DNA of 64,000 nucleotides from Sphingomonas alpina (GCF_014490665.1 NZ_CP061038.1:310001-374000); one strand, 5' to 3'. Shown: positions 9,963 through 19,688, counted from the first letter of the stretch. The notes: a model not told the origin generated them from the letters alone. Translations and numbers: made by a program.

Positions 9963-11627
9963 CTATGCGGTTTCCAGCAATCGGTCGGCCTGCGCGCGGG
10001 CCTCGTCGGTGATCCGCGCACCGGAGAGCATCCGGGCGATTTCCTCGCGCCGTGCCGCATCGTCGAGCACAATCACGCCGGTGCGCGTGACGATGCCGTC
10101 ATGGCTTTTCGCAATGAGCAGGTGATGGCCGCCGCGCGCCGCGACCTGCGGGCTATGCGTGACGACCAGCAACTGGGTGCCGCCCGCCAGCCGGGCGAGC
10201 CGCTCGCCGATCGCGCTCGCCACTGCGCCGCCGACGCCGCGGTCGATCTCGTCGAAGATCATCGTTGCCGCGCCGCCCTCTTCGGCCAGCGCGACTTTCA
10301 GCGCGAGGATGAAGCGCGACAATTCGCCCCCGCTGGCGATCTTGGTCAGCGCGGCGAATGGCGCTCCGGGGTTGGTGGAGATTTCGAACTCGACCCGGTC
10401 CTTGCCCGCCGCGCCCCAGCTTTCGGCGGCGAGCGGGGCGATCGCGGTGCGGAAGCGCGCCGCGTCGAGCTTCAGGGGAGCGAGTTCGCCCTTCACCGCT
10501 GCGTCGAGCCGCGCCGCCGCCTCGATGCGCCGCGCGGTCAGTACGTCCGCTTCCGTGTCATAGGTCTTCGCCGCTTCGGCCAGCGCGCGTTCCAGCGCGG
10601 CGATCCCCGCGCCGCCGCTTTCGATCCGATCCAGCCTTGCGGCCAGTTCTTCGGTCAGCGCGGCGAGATCGTCGGGCTGTACCCGGTGCTTGCGGGCCAG
10701 CGCGCGCAGGTCGAACAGCCGTGTCTCGTCTTCTTCCAGCCGCGCCGGATCGAATGCCAGCGCGACCGCCGCCTCATCGACCTTGTCCTGCGCCTCGGCA
10801 CCTTCGGTGATCGCACGGTCGATTGCCGCCAGCGCTTCGCCCAGCGCCTCATGGTCTTCACCGACGCGTTCGAGAATACGCGCGGCCTGGCGCAATCGGG
10901 CCAGCCCGCCATCCGACCCTTCGAGCAGGTCGGCGATCGCTCGAAGGTCGTCCGCGATCTTCTCGCCGCGCTGCATGCCGGCGCGGCGCGTGGCGAGAAT
11001 CTCCTCTTCGCCGGTTTCGGGGGCGAAGGCGGTCAGTTCGGCGACTGCGTGCTCGAGCCATTCCCGGTCGCGTTCCTGGATGTGGAGTTCGGCGCGTGCC
11101 GTGGCCAGTTCGCTTTCCGCCGCGCGCCAGGTGCGATGCGCGCGGGCCGCCGGCCCGCTATCGATCCGTCCGAATGCGTCGAGCAGCGCGCGGTGACCGC
11201 TCGGGGCGAGCAGGCCGCGATCGTCGTGCTGGCCATGGATCTCGACCAGATGGGTGCCGAGTTCGCGCAGCAGGCCGGCAGAGGCGGGCTGATCGTTGAT
11301 GAAGGCGCGGCTACCCCCATCCGCCTTGACGATACGGCGAATGATGAGCGGTTCGCCGGAATCGATGTCGAGGCCGTTTTCGTTCAGCAATGCCGCGATC
11401 GGGCCATCCCGATGCGGCGTATCGAAGCTTGCGGTGACCACGGCCTGCGCCGTGCCGTGTCGCACCAGCGCGGTATCGCCGCGCGCGCCCAGCGCCAGGC
11501 CAAGTGCATCGAGCAGGATGGATTTGCCGGCGCCGGTCTCTCCGGTGAGCACGCCGAGCCCGTCATGGAACTCCAGGTCGAGTGCCTCGATCAGCACGAC
11601 ATCACGGATGGAGAGCGCGGTCAGCAT
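9963..11627 (-). CDS. recN: DNA repair protein RecN
   Basis: SMC-like ATPase that gathers double-strand break ends for recombination. The 554 residues match the family. The Walker A motif (GVLTGETGAGKSILLDAL) is near residue 30, followed by a long coiled-coil arm of charged heptads (about 150-380), the ABC signature (ASGGELSRFILALK) and Walker B (MIFDEIDRGVGG) with the H-loop (LLVVTHSPQVAA). It is directly upstream of nothing on its strand and follows bamD by 82 bases. Co-transcription of bamD and recN is plausible and common in this group. No LexA box is evident. Confidence 0.96.
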   Translation of the reverse strand: MLTALSIRDVVLIEALDLEFHDGLGVLTGETGAGKSILLDALGLALGARGDTALVRHGTAQAVVTASFDTPHRDGPIAALLNENGLDIDSGEPLIIRRIVKADGGSRAFINDQPASAGLLRELGTHLVEIHGQHDDRGLLAPSGHRALLDAFGRIDSGPAARAHRTWRAAESELATARAELHIQERDREWLEHAVAELTAFAPETGEEEILATRRAGMQRGEKIADDLRAIADLLEGSDGGLARLRQAARILERVGEDHEALGEALAAIDRAITEGAEAQDKVDEAAVALAFDPARLEEDETRLFDLRALARKHRVQPDDLAALTEELAARLDRIESGGAGIAALERALAEAAKTYDTEADVLTARRIEAAARLDAAVKGELAPLKLDAARFRTAIAPLAAESWGAAGKDRVEFEISTNPGAPFAALTKIASGGELSRFILALKVALAEEGGAATMIFDEIDRGVGGAVASAIGERLARLAGGTQLLVVTHSPQVAARGGHHLLIAKSHDGIVTRTGVIVLDDAARREEIARMLSGARITDEARAQADRLLETA

Positions 11628-11709
11628 GGTTCCGTGCCGCCCTTAACCGAAATTCCGGTGTTCTGGAATTGTTCTTTGCGCGACCGGCCGCGACACCGGC
11701 CGCGCAGCG

Positions 11710-12630
11710 TCAGTTGCCGCTCGGGCTGCTGTTGGACGAGGCGGGGGCCTTTTCGTCCTTTGGCGCGACCGCGTTGGACCCCGGCAGGGTCGGTTTCGCG
11801 CCGGGCAGGCCCAATGGGATGATCTGTTCGCCCTTGGCGATCGGCGTCATCGCGACGGCGGGATGATCGCCGATCAGCTTGTACGCGCGCTCGTACCAGT
11901 CGGAACCGGGATAGTTCGCGCCAAGCACTGCGGCCGCCTTTTTCGCTTCATCGGGCACGCCGAGTGCGAGATACGTCTCGGTCAGCCGCATCAACGCCTC
12001 GGGCGTGTGCGTGGTCGTCTGATACTCATCGACCACCTTGCGGAAGCGCAGAGTCGCGCCGAGCCACTGACCGCGCGATTCGTAGAATCGCCCGATCTCC
12101 ATTTCCTTGCCGGCGAGATGGTCGCGGACCAGATCGATCTTGAGCCGCGCATCGGAGGCATAGCGCGTATTGGGATAGCGCCGCGTCAGCTCGCCGAGCG
12201 AATCGAGTGCCTGCTGGGTGATCTTCTGGTCGCGGGTCACGTCGCTGATCTGCTCGTAATAGCCGAGCGCGATCAGGTAATAGGCATAAGGTGCGTCGCG
12301 GTTGCCGGGATGAACCGACAGGAAGCGCTGCGACGACTGGATCGAGCTGGTGTAATCCTTGCTCAGATAATTGCTGAACGAACTCATCAGCTGCGCGCGC
12401 CGTGCCCATATCGAATAGGGGTGCTGGCGCTCGACTTCGTCGAACAGCGCCGCGGCCTCCTTGTAACGGCCCTGATCGAGCCGCTTCTTCGCCGCGGAAT
12501 ACAGCGTACCCACGTCGCGCGCGACATAGGGAACGTCGTTCTTGCCGCGATTGCGGGCGCAACCGGCGATCGGAAGCGCCAGCGCGGCGATGAGCGCAAG
12601 CGCTAGCGGACGGGACATTGAGATACGCAT
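11710..12630 (-). CDS. bamD: Outer-membrane assembly lipoprotein BamD
   Basis: TPR lipoprotein that partners BamA in folding barrels into the outer membrane. The lipobox is LPIAGC, so the mature protein begins at Cys about 22. TPR-like repeats follow (YKEAAALFDEVERQHPYSIW, SSIQSSQRFLSVHPGNRDAP, LGELTRRYPNTRYASDARLK). The start at 12630 is supported by AAGGG about eight bases upstream; ATG at 12618 is the alternative. The C-terminal 60 residues are Pro/Ala/Ser-rich and less conserved. The gene sits upstream of recN on the same strand and divergent from the isomerase gene. Confidence 0.95.
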   Translation of the reverse strand: MRISMSRPLALALIAALALPIAGCARNRGKNDVPYVARDVGTLYSAAKKRLDQGRYKEAAALFDEVERQHPYSIWARRAQLMSSFSNYLSKDYTSSIQSSQRFLSVHPGNRDAPYAYYLIALGYYEQISDVTRDQKITQQALDSLGELTRRYPNTRYASDARLKIDLVRDHLAGKEMEIGRFYESRGQWLGATLRFRKVVDEYQTTTHTPEALMRLTETYLALGVPDEAKKAAAVLGANYPGSDWYERAYKLIGDHPAVAMTPIAKGEQIIPLGLPGAKPTLPGSNAVAPKDEKAPASSNSSPSGN

Positions 12631-12757
12631 CGCGGCTACCCTTAGCCCAGCCCGCGGCGCGCTCACAATGTTTTTTGGCGTGGCGCGTGGCGGGATCGCG
12701 TGGCGGGATTTGTGCGTTGCAGCTATGCCAGCTCGGCACACCGGAAGGATTCGATAC

Positions 12758-13582
12758 ATGACCGCGACCTTGCTCACCACGCGCCGGGTGGAAAAGCCTT
12801 GGGGCCGCCATAAACTCTGGCCGGGCTTCCCCGATCCGGCGGCCGCCGACGCGCCGATCGGCGAAGTGTGGTTCGAGGCGCCGGACCCCGAAGGCGCCGA
12901 TCTGCTGATCAAATATCTCTTCACTTCCGAAAAACTGTCGGTGCAGGTCCATCCCGACGACGCCCAGGCCCAGGCGCGGGGCCTGCCGCGCGGCAAGGAC
13001 GAATGCTGGGTCGTGCTGGCCGCCGAACCCGAGTCGACGATCGCGCTCGGCACGCTCGAGCCGATGTCGAAGGAAGAGCTGAGGCAATCCGCACTCGACG
13101 GGTCGATCGAGCACAAGCTCGACTGGAAACCGGTCAAGGCGGGCGATTTCTATTATTCGGCGAGCGGCACGATCCACGCGATCGGGGCCGGCATCACGGT
13201 GATCGAAACGCAGCAGAATTCGGACACGACCTATCGCCTGTATGACTATGGCCGCCCGCGCGAACTGCATCTCGACGATGGCGTCGACGTGTCCAATGCC
13301 GTGCCCTATGTCGCGCCAGGCGCGCCGGGCCGGGTCGCGGACGACCGCATTCTCCTGGTCGAAGGGCCGAAATTCGTGCTCGAACGCTGGCCGGGCGGCA
13401 CGCGCTCGGTCGAATTGCCGGCCGGTGTGTCGGGCTGGCTCATCCCGGTAACCGGTGACGGGACGGCCGGCGGTGTCGCGTGGCAGGCGGGCGAGTGCCT
13501 GATGCTCGAAGGGACGACGGAGATCGTGGCGTCGGCCGGCAGCGATCTGCTGTTCGCCTATCCGGGTGACAGAAGGATCTGA
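12758..13582 (+). CDS. manA: Class I mannose-6-phosphate isomerase
   Basis: Zinc enzyme interconverting mannose-6-phosphate and fructose-6-phosphate, feeding GDP-mannose and exopolysaccharide synthesis. The cupin fold shows the zinc-binding QVHPDD and the later AGDFYYSASGTIHAIG and IETQQNSDTTYRLYD motifs. At 274 residues it is the short bacterial form. The ATG at 12758 is preceded by GGAAGGAT, and an earlier in-frame start would overlap the bamD leader. A sugar-polymer glycosyltransferase lies next in the same direction, which suits a supply role. Confidence 0.9.
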   Translation: MTATLLTTRRVEKPWGRHKLWPGFPDPAAADAPIGEVWFEAPDPEGADLLIKYLFTSEKLSVQVHPDDAQAQARGLPRGKDECWVVLAAEPESTIALGTLEPMSKEELRQSALDGSIEHKLDWKPVKAGDFYYSASGTIHAIGAGITVIETQQNSDTTYRLYDYGRPRELHLDDGVDVSNAVPYVAPGAPGRVADDRILLVEGPKFVLERWPGGTRSVELPAGVSGWLIPVTGDGTAGGVAWQAGECLMLEGTTEIVASAGSDLLFAYPGDRRI

Positions 13583-13648
13583 GCCGCGGGCGGATCTGAC
13601 GGACAAGAAGGGTCAAAGTAACCTTCGCTCGGTATAGCGGCATCCGCC

Positions 13649-14854
13649 ATGCTTCGTGTCCTGACCCTTTCGACCCTGTTCCCCGATGTTTCGCGCCCCA
13701 ATTTCGGCGTGTTCGTCGAGCGCCAGACTCTGGGCCTCGCCGCGCATCCGGAGGTCGAGCTGCGGCTGGTCGCGCCGGTCGGCCTGCCGCCCTGGCCGCT
13801 CGCCACGCTGGCGCATTACCGGCCGCTTGCCGCACTGCCCCGGCGAGAAATGTGGAAGGGACTCGACGCCTGGCGCCCGAGGTTCGCGACGATCCCGGGC
13901 ACCAGAGGGCGCTTCCATGTCGCCGCGCTGGTGCGCGGTCTGACGCCGCTGCTGACCGAAATACGTCGCGATTTCCCCTTCGACGTGATCGATGCCGAAT
14001 TCTTCTTTCCCGATGGTCCCGCCGCGGTGGCGCTCGGTCGGCATTTCGACGTGCCGGTGTCGATCAAGGCGCGCGGAGCGGACGTGCATCATTGGGGCAT
14101 GGCTCCCGCGACCAGCGGTCAGGTCGTCGCTGCGGGAAAGCAGGCGCAGGGCATGCTTGCCGTGTCGCAGGCGATGAAGGCGGACATGGTGGCGCTCGGC
14201 CTGCCGGCGGACCGGATTCGCGTGCACAGCACCGGAGTCGATCTCGGCCGCTTCGCGCCGCGCGATCGTGCCGCGGGCAAAGCGGCGCTCGGCGTTGCCG
14301 GCCCGCTGGTCGTGTCGCTCGGCGCGCTGATCCCGCGCAAGGGGCATGACATCGTACTGCGCGCGGTCGAGTCGTTGCCGGGCGTGTCGCTGCTGATCGC
14401 GGGGGAGGGGCCCGAACGGGCGGCGCTGGAGGCACAGATCGCGCGGGCCGGTATCGGCGACCGGGCCCGCCTGCTCGGCGGCGTGCCGCATGCCGATCTG
14501 CCCGCCTTGCTCGCCGCCGCCGACATGATGGCGCTCGCATCCTCGTCGGAGGGGCTTGCCAATGCCTGGGTCGAGGCGCTCGCCTGCGGTACACCGGTGG
14601 TCATCACCGATGCCGGTGGCGCGCGCGAGGTGGTAACAACGCCAGCCGCCGGCCGGATCGTGCCGCGCGAGGCGGCCGCCTTCGCCGCGGCGATCGCCGA
14701 CCTGCTCGCCGCCCCGGTGCCGCGCGACGAAACGCGAAACGCGGCGGCGCGCTTCACCTGGGAAGCGAACACCGCCGCGCTCTATGATCACCTATCGGAG
14801 CTGGCGACTCATTTCCGCGTCTTCCACGGAATACCGCGCCACTCCGCCGCCTGA
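13649..14854 (+). CDS. GT4-family glycosyltransferase
   Basis: Retaining GT-B glycosyltransferase of 401 residues. The N-terminal domain has FPDVSRPNFGVFVERQ, common to this group. The C-terminal nucleotide-sugar domain includes VVSLGALIPRKGHDIVLRAV and LPALLAAADMMALASSSEGL, then ANAWVEALACGTPVVITDAGGAREVV, which contains the E-x7-E motif. Acceptor and donor are not evident. With manA 66 bases upstream, a role in mannose-containing surface polysaccharide is a reasonable inference. Its last 46 bases overlap the 3' end of the convergent hydrolase gene. Confidence 0.88.
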   Translation: MLRVLTLSTLFPDVSRPNFGVFVERQTLGLAAHPEVELRLVAPVGLPPWPLATLAHYRPLAALPRREMWKGLDAWRPRFATIPGTRGRFHVAALVRGLTPLLTEIRRDFPFDVIDAEFFFPDGPAAVALGRHFDVPVSIKARGADVHHWGMAPATSGQVVAAGKQAQGMLAVSQAMKADMVALGLPADRIRVHSTGVDLGRFAPRDRAAGKAALGVAGPLVVSLGALIPRKGHDIVLRAVESLPGVSLLIAGEGPERAALEAQIARAGIGDRARLLGGVPHADLPALLAAADMMALASSSEGLANAWVEALACGTPVVITDAGGAREVVTTPAAGRIVPREAAAFAAAIADLLAAPVPRDETRNAAARFTWEANTAALYDHLSELATHFRVFHGIPRHSAA

Positions 14855-16044
14855 CGGTCGGCGAGCGTTACCAGGTCGCCCATCTCGACCGGCATGTCGA
14901 TCAGGTGCAGACCCCAGTCCTTGAGCAGCTGGCCGCCGACCACCACGTCGCCGACGATCGTGTCGGTGCGCGCATCCTTCGGATCGGCATTCACCGTTAC
15001 CGCGAGATAGTCGAAGCCGTCCTTCGACACGCATTCGGCCGAAATCAGGCCGGGCACTTTCACGAAGCTGGTCGTGACCGGCGCACCGCTGCTGCTCCAG
15101 GGGCCCATCGTATCGCTGCCGAATCCGGCACCCTTTGCGCCGAGAATCGCGTTGGTGACCGCCTTGCCGCCGGCAAGCGCTGCCGGGTTGGTGCAGCCGA
15201 CCGACTGGCCGGCGGTCGCGACCTTGCCGAAGCGGCTTCCGGCGGGCGGCGGCGAATCGGCGCGGAAAGTGACGTAGCTGACGACGCAGCGATATTGCCC
15301 ATCGGCGCGGCACAGCGGCATCCTTTTCAGGTCGCCGCCGACCACCTGACCGGTCGGCACCGCGACATTGGTGCCGATCAGCATCGCCGAGATGACGTTC
15401 TTCATCACCAGCGGCTTGGTCTCGATTTCCCTGGCGATCAGCTCCTTCAGGATGCCGGCGCCCTGGCTATGGCCGATCAGCACCACGCCGCGGCCATTAT
15501 TGTCGCGCGCGAGATAATCGTCCCACGCCGCCTTCACATCGGCATAGGCCATGGCGCGGTCCATTGCGGTCGGCTTGCCCTGCATCAGGGCCTGCAGCGC
15601 GGTCAGCGTGACCTGGCGATAAAGCGGCGCATAGACCCGGCACTTCTGGGTGAAGCGCGCGGCCTGGAATGCCGCGACATTCTTCTCCTCGGTGCCCGCG
15701 GTCATGTCGCTGTTGGGCGACGGATCGAGCGATACGGTGGGATAGACGTAGAAACAGTCGAACGGGATCTGCAGGTCGGGCTTGAACTTCTCGATCTTCT
15801 GCTTGCCGTCGGCGCGGATCACCGTGACGTCCTGATTGGCGGCGCAGGCGTCGGCTCGGCCCGGCCGGCACAGCCAGCTCGCATCCTGCTTGTAGTCGGG
15901 GGCGGGCGAGGGGCTGGCCGGCGCGGGCGGCGGCGGTGGATTGATCAACGCCGGCGGCGCGTTCCCGGGCGTTGGCGGTGAGGTCGTCTGGGCAGCGGCG
16001 GGTGTTGCGATCAGGGCAAGCAGTAGCGCGGTGGACTTCATCAT
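14809..16044 (-). CDS. Secreted DUF3089 alpha/beta-hydrolase-like protein
   Basis: A 411-residue exported protein: signal peptide to about residue 19 (ATPAAAQ), a proline-rich linker (residues 22-48), then a DUF3089 domain. The segment PFDCFYVYPTVSLDPSPNSD is characteristic, and the nucleophile elbow is GHSQGAG. Two ATG codons lie at 16044 and 16041 behind AGGGAGGGA; the second has better spacing. DUF3089 proteins resemble lipases, but the substrate is unknown. The C-terminus overlaps the opposing glycosyltransferase end by 46 bases. Confidence 0.85.
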   Translation of the reverse strand: MMKSTALLLALIATPAAAQTTSPPTPGNAPPALINPPPPPAPASPSPAPDYKQDASWLCRPGRADACAANQDVTVIRADGKQKIEKFKPDLQIPFDCFYVYPTVSLDPSPNSDMTAGTEEKNVAAFQAARFTQKCRVYAPLYRQVTLTALQALMQGKPTAMDRAMAYADVKAAWDDYLARDNNGRGVVLIGHSQGAGILKELIAREIETKPLVMKNVISAMLIGTNVAVPTGQVVGGDLKRMPLCRADGQYRCVVSYVTFRADSPPPAGSRFGKVATAGQSVGCTNPAALAGGKAVTNAILGAKGAGFGSDTMGPWSSSGAPVTTSFVKVPGLISAECVSKDGFDYLAVTVNADPKDARTDTIVGDVVVGGQLLKDWGLHLIDMPVEMGDLVTLADRQAAEWRGIPWKTRK

Positions 16045-16130
16045 TCCCTCCCTCTTTTGCGATCATCTAGCGCGGTCGGCGCGCTTGCGTCGAGAGGGTG
16101 CGTGCGACGTTCGCAGGCGGAATATGACCG

Positions 16131-16502
16131 TCAGGCGAGGGGATAGAGCGCCGCGCCGATCCAGCGGCCTTCGCCGCGCAGCACAGCCCAGGCGCGGGCG
16201 GCGGCGCGGCTGTCCATCGCCTCGATGCCAAGACCGCGCGCCTCGATCGCCCGGACCAGGGAGACGGGCGGGCGGATCAGCGACGGGCCCGTGCCGAGCA
16301 GCAGGAATTCCGGCGGCGGATCGAGCGCCAGCAGCGGTTCGAGATCGGCGATGGTCAGCTCGGCGACCGCCGGCGGGGTCCAGCCATCGGCGCGTACCGG
16401 GGTGATGAGCAGCGCGGCATAGACGCCGTCGTCGATCTTGAAGCCGCCAGCCGAAAAGCCCGAGATCATCGGGCCATCGGTCCTGGCCTTTTCCATTTTC
16501 AT
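16131..16502 (-). CDS. Mth938-like domain protein (DUF498/NDUFAF3 family)
   Basis: A 123-residue cytoplasmic protein of the Mth938 fold (IDDGVYAALLITPVRADGW; EFLLLGTGPSLIRPP; LGIEAMDSRAAARAW). The family includes the mitochondrial complex I assembly factor NDUFAF3, but its bacterial function is not settled. Its ATG follows the secF stop with no gap, so it is translationally linked to the Sec export operon. That neighbourhood is recurrent in alphaproteobacteria and hints at a membrane-protein biogenesis role. Confidence 0.88.
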   Translation of the reverse strand: MKMEKARTDGPMISGFSAGGFKIDDGVYAALLITPVRADGWTPPAVAELTIADLEPLLALDPPPEFLLLGTGPSLIRPPVSLVRAIEARGLGIEAMDSRAAARAWAVLRGEGRWIGAALYPLA

Positions 16503-17474
16503 TCAGGGGCGATCTTTGGGGCCGACCCGCTCCGCGGTCTGGGGTGCCGTCGGCGCATCGGGCTTGTTCGGGTCTGCGCGCAGGCCAAGCGAGATCAGCA
16601 GCGACGACGAGACATAGATCGACGAATAGGTCCCGACGAAGATGCCGAGGATCATCGCCGCGGTGAAGCCGCGCAGCACATGGCCGCCAAAGGCAAGCAG
16701 CGCGCCAAGCGCAAGCAGGATGGTCAGCGAGGTCATCACGGTCCGCGGCAGCGTTTCGTTGACCGACAGATCGATGATGCCGGGCATGTCCATCTTGCGA
16801 TAGCGGCGCATATTCTCGCGGATGCGGTCGTCGATGACGATCTTGTCGTTGATCGAATAGCCGATGATGGTCAGCACCGCCGCGACGATGTTGAGGTCGA
16901 ATTCAAGCTGGGTAAGCGCGAAGAAGCCGAGCGTCATGAGCAGATCGTGGACGATCGCGACGACGGTCGACACGCCGAACTGCCATTCGAAGCGGAAGAT
17001 CGCGAACAGGCCGATGCCGAGCACCGCCAGCACCACGGCGAGCACGCCGTTGCGGATCAGCTCGTCCGACACCTTGCCCGACACGGTCGAATAGCGCGAG
17101 AAGGTGGCGCCGGGGAATTGCGTCGCCAGCGCGGTCTCGACCTTCTTGACCACGGCGTTGGTCGCGCCTTCATCGGCGCTCGCCACCACCGGCAGGCGAA
17201 TGGTCAAGGTCCTGGCATCGCCGAACTGCTGCAACGTCGCATCGCCGACACCGAGCTTGTCGACCGCTTCGCGCACCTTGTTGAGGTCCGGGTCGGTGGC
17301 GAATTTTTCCTCGATCATCAGGCCGCCGACGAAATCGACGCCGAAGTTCAGGCCCTTGGCCCAGACCAGGCCGACCGCGGCGAGCGACAGCGCCATGGTC
17401 AGCGCGAACGCCCATTTGCGCAGGGATACGAACGGCAGGTTCGTATTGTCGGGAACGAGTTTCAGAAGGCGCAT
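16503..17474 (-). CDS. secF: Protein translocase subunit SecF
   Basis: Six-helix RND-type membrane protein that works with SecD to pull proteins through SecYEG using the proton gradient. The 323 residues include the first helix (ALTMALSLAAVGLVW), the GVDFVGG motif with periplasmic P1-like domain, and the conserved block TIIGYSINDKIVIDDRIRE that marks SecF helices 4-5. It begins 13 bases after secD ends. Confidence 0.97.
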   Translation of the reverse strand: MRLLKLVPDNTNLPFVSLRKWAFALTMALSLAAVGLVWAKGLNFGVDFVGGLMIEEKFATDPDLNKVREAVDKLGVGDATLQQFGDARTLTIRLPVVASADEGATNAVVKKVETALATQFPGATFSRYSTVSGKVSDELIRNGVLAVVLAVLGIGLFAIFRFEWQFGVSTVVAIVHDLLMTLGFFALTQLEFDLNIVAAVLTIIGYSINDKIVIDDRIRENMRRYRKMDMPGIIDLSVNETLPRTVMTSLTILLALGALLAFGGHVLRGFTAAMILGIFVGTYSSIYVSSSLLISLGLRADPNKPDAPTAPQTAERVGPKDRP

Positions 17475-17487
17475 GAGTTTTCGCCGA

Positions 17488-19089
17488 TCAAATATTGATG
17501 TCGGTCGGCCGCGCCTTGCGCAGCCAGAGCGCGACCATCATTCGCGTGAAGGTGACGGCGGTGAACACCGAGGTGGCGATGCCGATCAGCAGCACGACCG
17601 CGAAGCCCTTCACCGGGCCCGAGCCGAGCAGCAACATGATGATGCCCGAAATGGCGTGAGTCACATTGGCCTCGAAGATCGTCCGGCTCGCTTCCTTGTA
17701 GCCGAGCTCGACTGCCTGGACGACGTTGCGCCCGCGGCGCCGTTCCTCGCGGATGCGTTCGTTGATCAGCACGTTGGCGTCGACCGCGGTACCGATGGTC
17801 AGCACGAAGCCGGCGATGCCGGGCAGGGTCAGCGTGCCGTTGAGCAATGCCAGCACCCCGACGATGACGACCACGTTGATCACCACGGCGAGGTTCGCAT
17901 AGACGCCAAACCGGCCATAGGTCAGCAGCATGAACACGACCACCGCGGTGACCGCGATGACCGAGGCGAGAATGCCGGCGCGGATCGATTCCTTGCCGAG
18001 ATCGGGGCCGACGGTCGATTCCTCGACCACCTTCAGCGCGACCGGCAGCTTGCCCGAGCGCAGCGCGATGGCGAGCTGCGTGGCGGATTCGACCGTGAAG
18101 CTGCCCGAGATGCTCGCGGTGCCGCCCAGGATCGGTTCGTTGATGTTGGGGGCGGAGATCACCTTCTTGTCGAGGATGATCGCAAAGGGCTTGCCGACAT
18201 TGGCCTGGGTCAGGTTGGCGAAGCGCCGCCCGCCCTGGCTGTCGAAGGTGATGACGACTTCGGGTTCGTTGGTCTGCTGGTTGAACGACTGGCGTGCGTC
18301 GGTCAGCTGGTCGCCCATGATAGTCGGCGAACGCCTGACCGCGATGACCGGCGCGCCCTGCGGGTTGTTCGGATAGGGCAGGACGATGCTGCCGATCGGC
18401 GCATTGCCCTTGGCGATCTGCGCCGGATCGGCGGTCAGGTCGACCAGCTTGAATTCGAGCTCGGCGGTTTCACCGAGCAGTTTCTTCAGGGCATCGGGAT
18501 TTTGCAGGCCGGGGACCTGCACGACGATGCGGTTGCTGCCCTGGCGCACGATGGTCGGTTCGCGCGTGCCGAGTTCGTCGATGCGCTTGCGCACCACTTC
18601 GGTCGCGTCACCCATCGCCTGGTCGACCGCGGCCTTCAGCCCGGCATCGGTCGGCTTCATCACGATGCGGCTTGAATCGACGACGTTCAGGTCCCAGTCG
18701 CGCTGGCCGGTCATGCCGACCCCGGCCGTGAGCTTGTTGAGCACTTCGCGCGCGGCGTCGAGCTTGGTCACGTCGCGCAGCATGAAGCTCAGCGTGCCGT
18801 CACGCGTCGAGATATCGCCGATCTCGATTCGCGGTGAGGCCCGGCGCATTTCCGTCGCGACCTGCTCGCGCATCAGCTCGACGCGCTTCGTCGCGATGTC
18901 CTTGGTATCGGCCTCGAGCAGCAGATAGGAACCGCCGGCCAGATCGAGACCGAGATTGATCCGCGGGTGCGGGAACTTGCCCCAGGAGTTGGTGGTGCTT
19001 TCGGGGAGAAAGCTCGGAACGGCGAGCAGCATCAGCGCCACCAGAAAGGCGACGATCGACGTTACTTTCCAGCGCGGAAAATCCAGCAT
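17488..19089 (-). CDS. secD: Protein translocase subunit SecD
   Basis: Large RND-like partner of SecF, 533 residues. The N-terminal helix is followed by the D1 motif (INLGLDLAGGSYLLLEAD), a large periplasmic head, then five helices with GIAGFVLTIGTAVDANVLINERIREE, the proton-path block. The periplasmic region is shorter than in E. coli, as expected for alphaproteobacteria. It lies between yajC, four bases upstream, and secF. Confidence 0.97.
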   Translation of the reverse strand: MLDFPRWKVTSIVAFLVALMLLAVPSFLPESTTNSWGKFPHPRINLGLDLAGGSYLLLEADTKDIATKRVELMREQVATEMRRASPRIEIGDISTRDGTLSFMLRDVTKLDAAREVLNKLTAGVGMTGQRDWDLNVVDSSRIVMKPTDAGLKAAVDQAMGDATEVVRKRIDELGTREPTIVRQGSNRIVVQVPGLQNPDALKKLLGETAELEFKLVDLTADPAQIAKGNAPIGSIVLPYPNNPQGAPVIAVRRSPTIMGDQLTDARQSFNQQTNEPEVVITFDSQGGRRFANLTQANVGKPFAIILDKKVISAPNINEPILGGTASISGSFTVESATQLAIALRSGKLPVALKVVEESTVGPDLGKESIRAGILASVIAVTAVVVFMLLTYGRFGVYANLAVVINVVVIVGVLALLNGTLTLPGIAGFVLTIGTAVDANVLINERIREERRRGRNVVQAVELGYKEASRTIFEANVTHAISGIIMLLLGSGPVKGFAVVLLIGIATSVFTAVTFTRMMVALWLRKARPTDINI

Positions 19090-19093
19090 GGTG

Positions 19094-19432
19094 TCAGTCG
19101 TTCGCCGGCTTGGCGGTGCCCGGGCCGGTCACGTCGGTGAGCGTTGCCTTGACCACGCGGACCTTGACCGTCGGGGCGATCTCGACCTCGACGAAGCGGT
19201 CCTCGACCTTGGTCACCTTGCCCAGGATGCCGCCGGCGGTGACCACCGAATCGCCCTTCTTGACCGCCTCGACCGATGCCTGGAGCGCCTTCATGCGGCG
19301 TTGCTGCGGGCGGATCATCAGGAAATAGAACACGATGAAGACGAGAAACAGCGGTGCGAGGCTGAGGAATGAGCCAATGCCGCTATTGGCGGCGGCGCCG
19401 GCGGTCTGGGCATAGGCGGAGGGGATGAACAT
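19094..19432 (-). CDS. yajC: Preprotein translocase subunit YajC
   Basis: Single-span auxiliary subunit of the SecDF complex, 112 residues. The helix FLSLAPLFLVFIVFYFLMIRP is followed by the family motif QQRRMKALQASVEAVKKGD and a small basic domain (VVTAGGILGKVTKVEDRFVEVEI). It is the first gene of the yajC-secD-secF-Mth938 operon. The 154 bases between it and the tRNA should carry the operon promoter, though no box is convincing by eye. Confidence 0.95.
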   Translation of the reverse strand: MFIPSAYAQTAGAAANSGIGSFLSLAPLFLVFIVFYFLMIRPQQRRMKALQASVEAVKKGDSVVTAGGILGKVTKVEDRFVEVEIAPTVKVRVVKATLTDVTGPGTAKPAND

Positions 19433-19586
19433 GGGTCTACCTGAATCGCGGGATGGCGGGACGGAGGCCCCGCGCTACAAGGGCCGGGCGCTATCATCAT
19501 CACCGGGGACGCGCAACATTCGTGGTGCCGGGCGACACAGGCGCTTGCATCCTGCGCCACACCCGCATAGACGCGCTCGCCTCGGT

Positions 19587-19663
19587 CGGGGCGTAGCGCA
19601 GCCTGGTAGCGCATCACACTGGGGGTGTGGGGGTCGCAGGTTCGAATCCTGTCGCCCCGACCA
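19587..19663 (+). tRNA. tRNA-Pro (anticodon GGG), CCA encoded
   Basis: A 77-base cloverleaf: acceptor CGGGGCG pairs CGCCCCG; D stem GCGC/GCGC; anticodon stem TCACA/TGTGG with loop CTGGGGG, giving anticodon GGG for CCC/CCU codons; T arm GCAGG-TTCGAAT-CCTGT; and an encoded ACCA end. It is the boundary between the Sec operon and the accessory region to its right. Confidence 0.97.
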
Positions 19664-19688
19664 AGATTTCCACATCAGTATATGGTTG

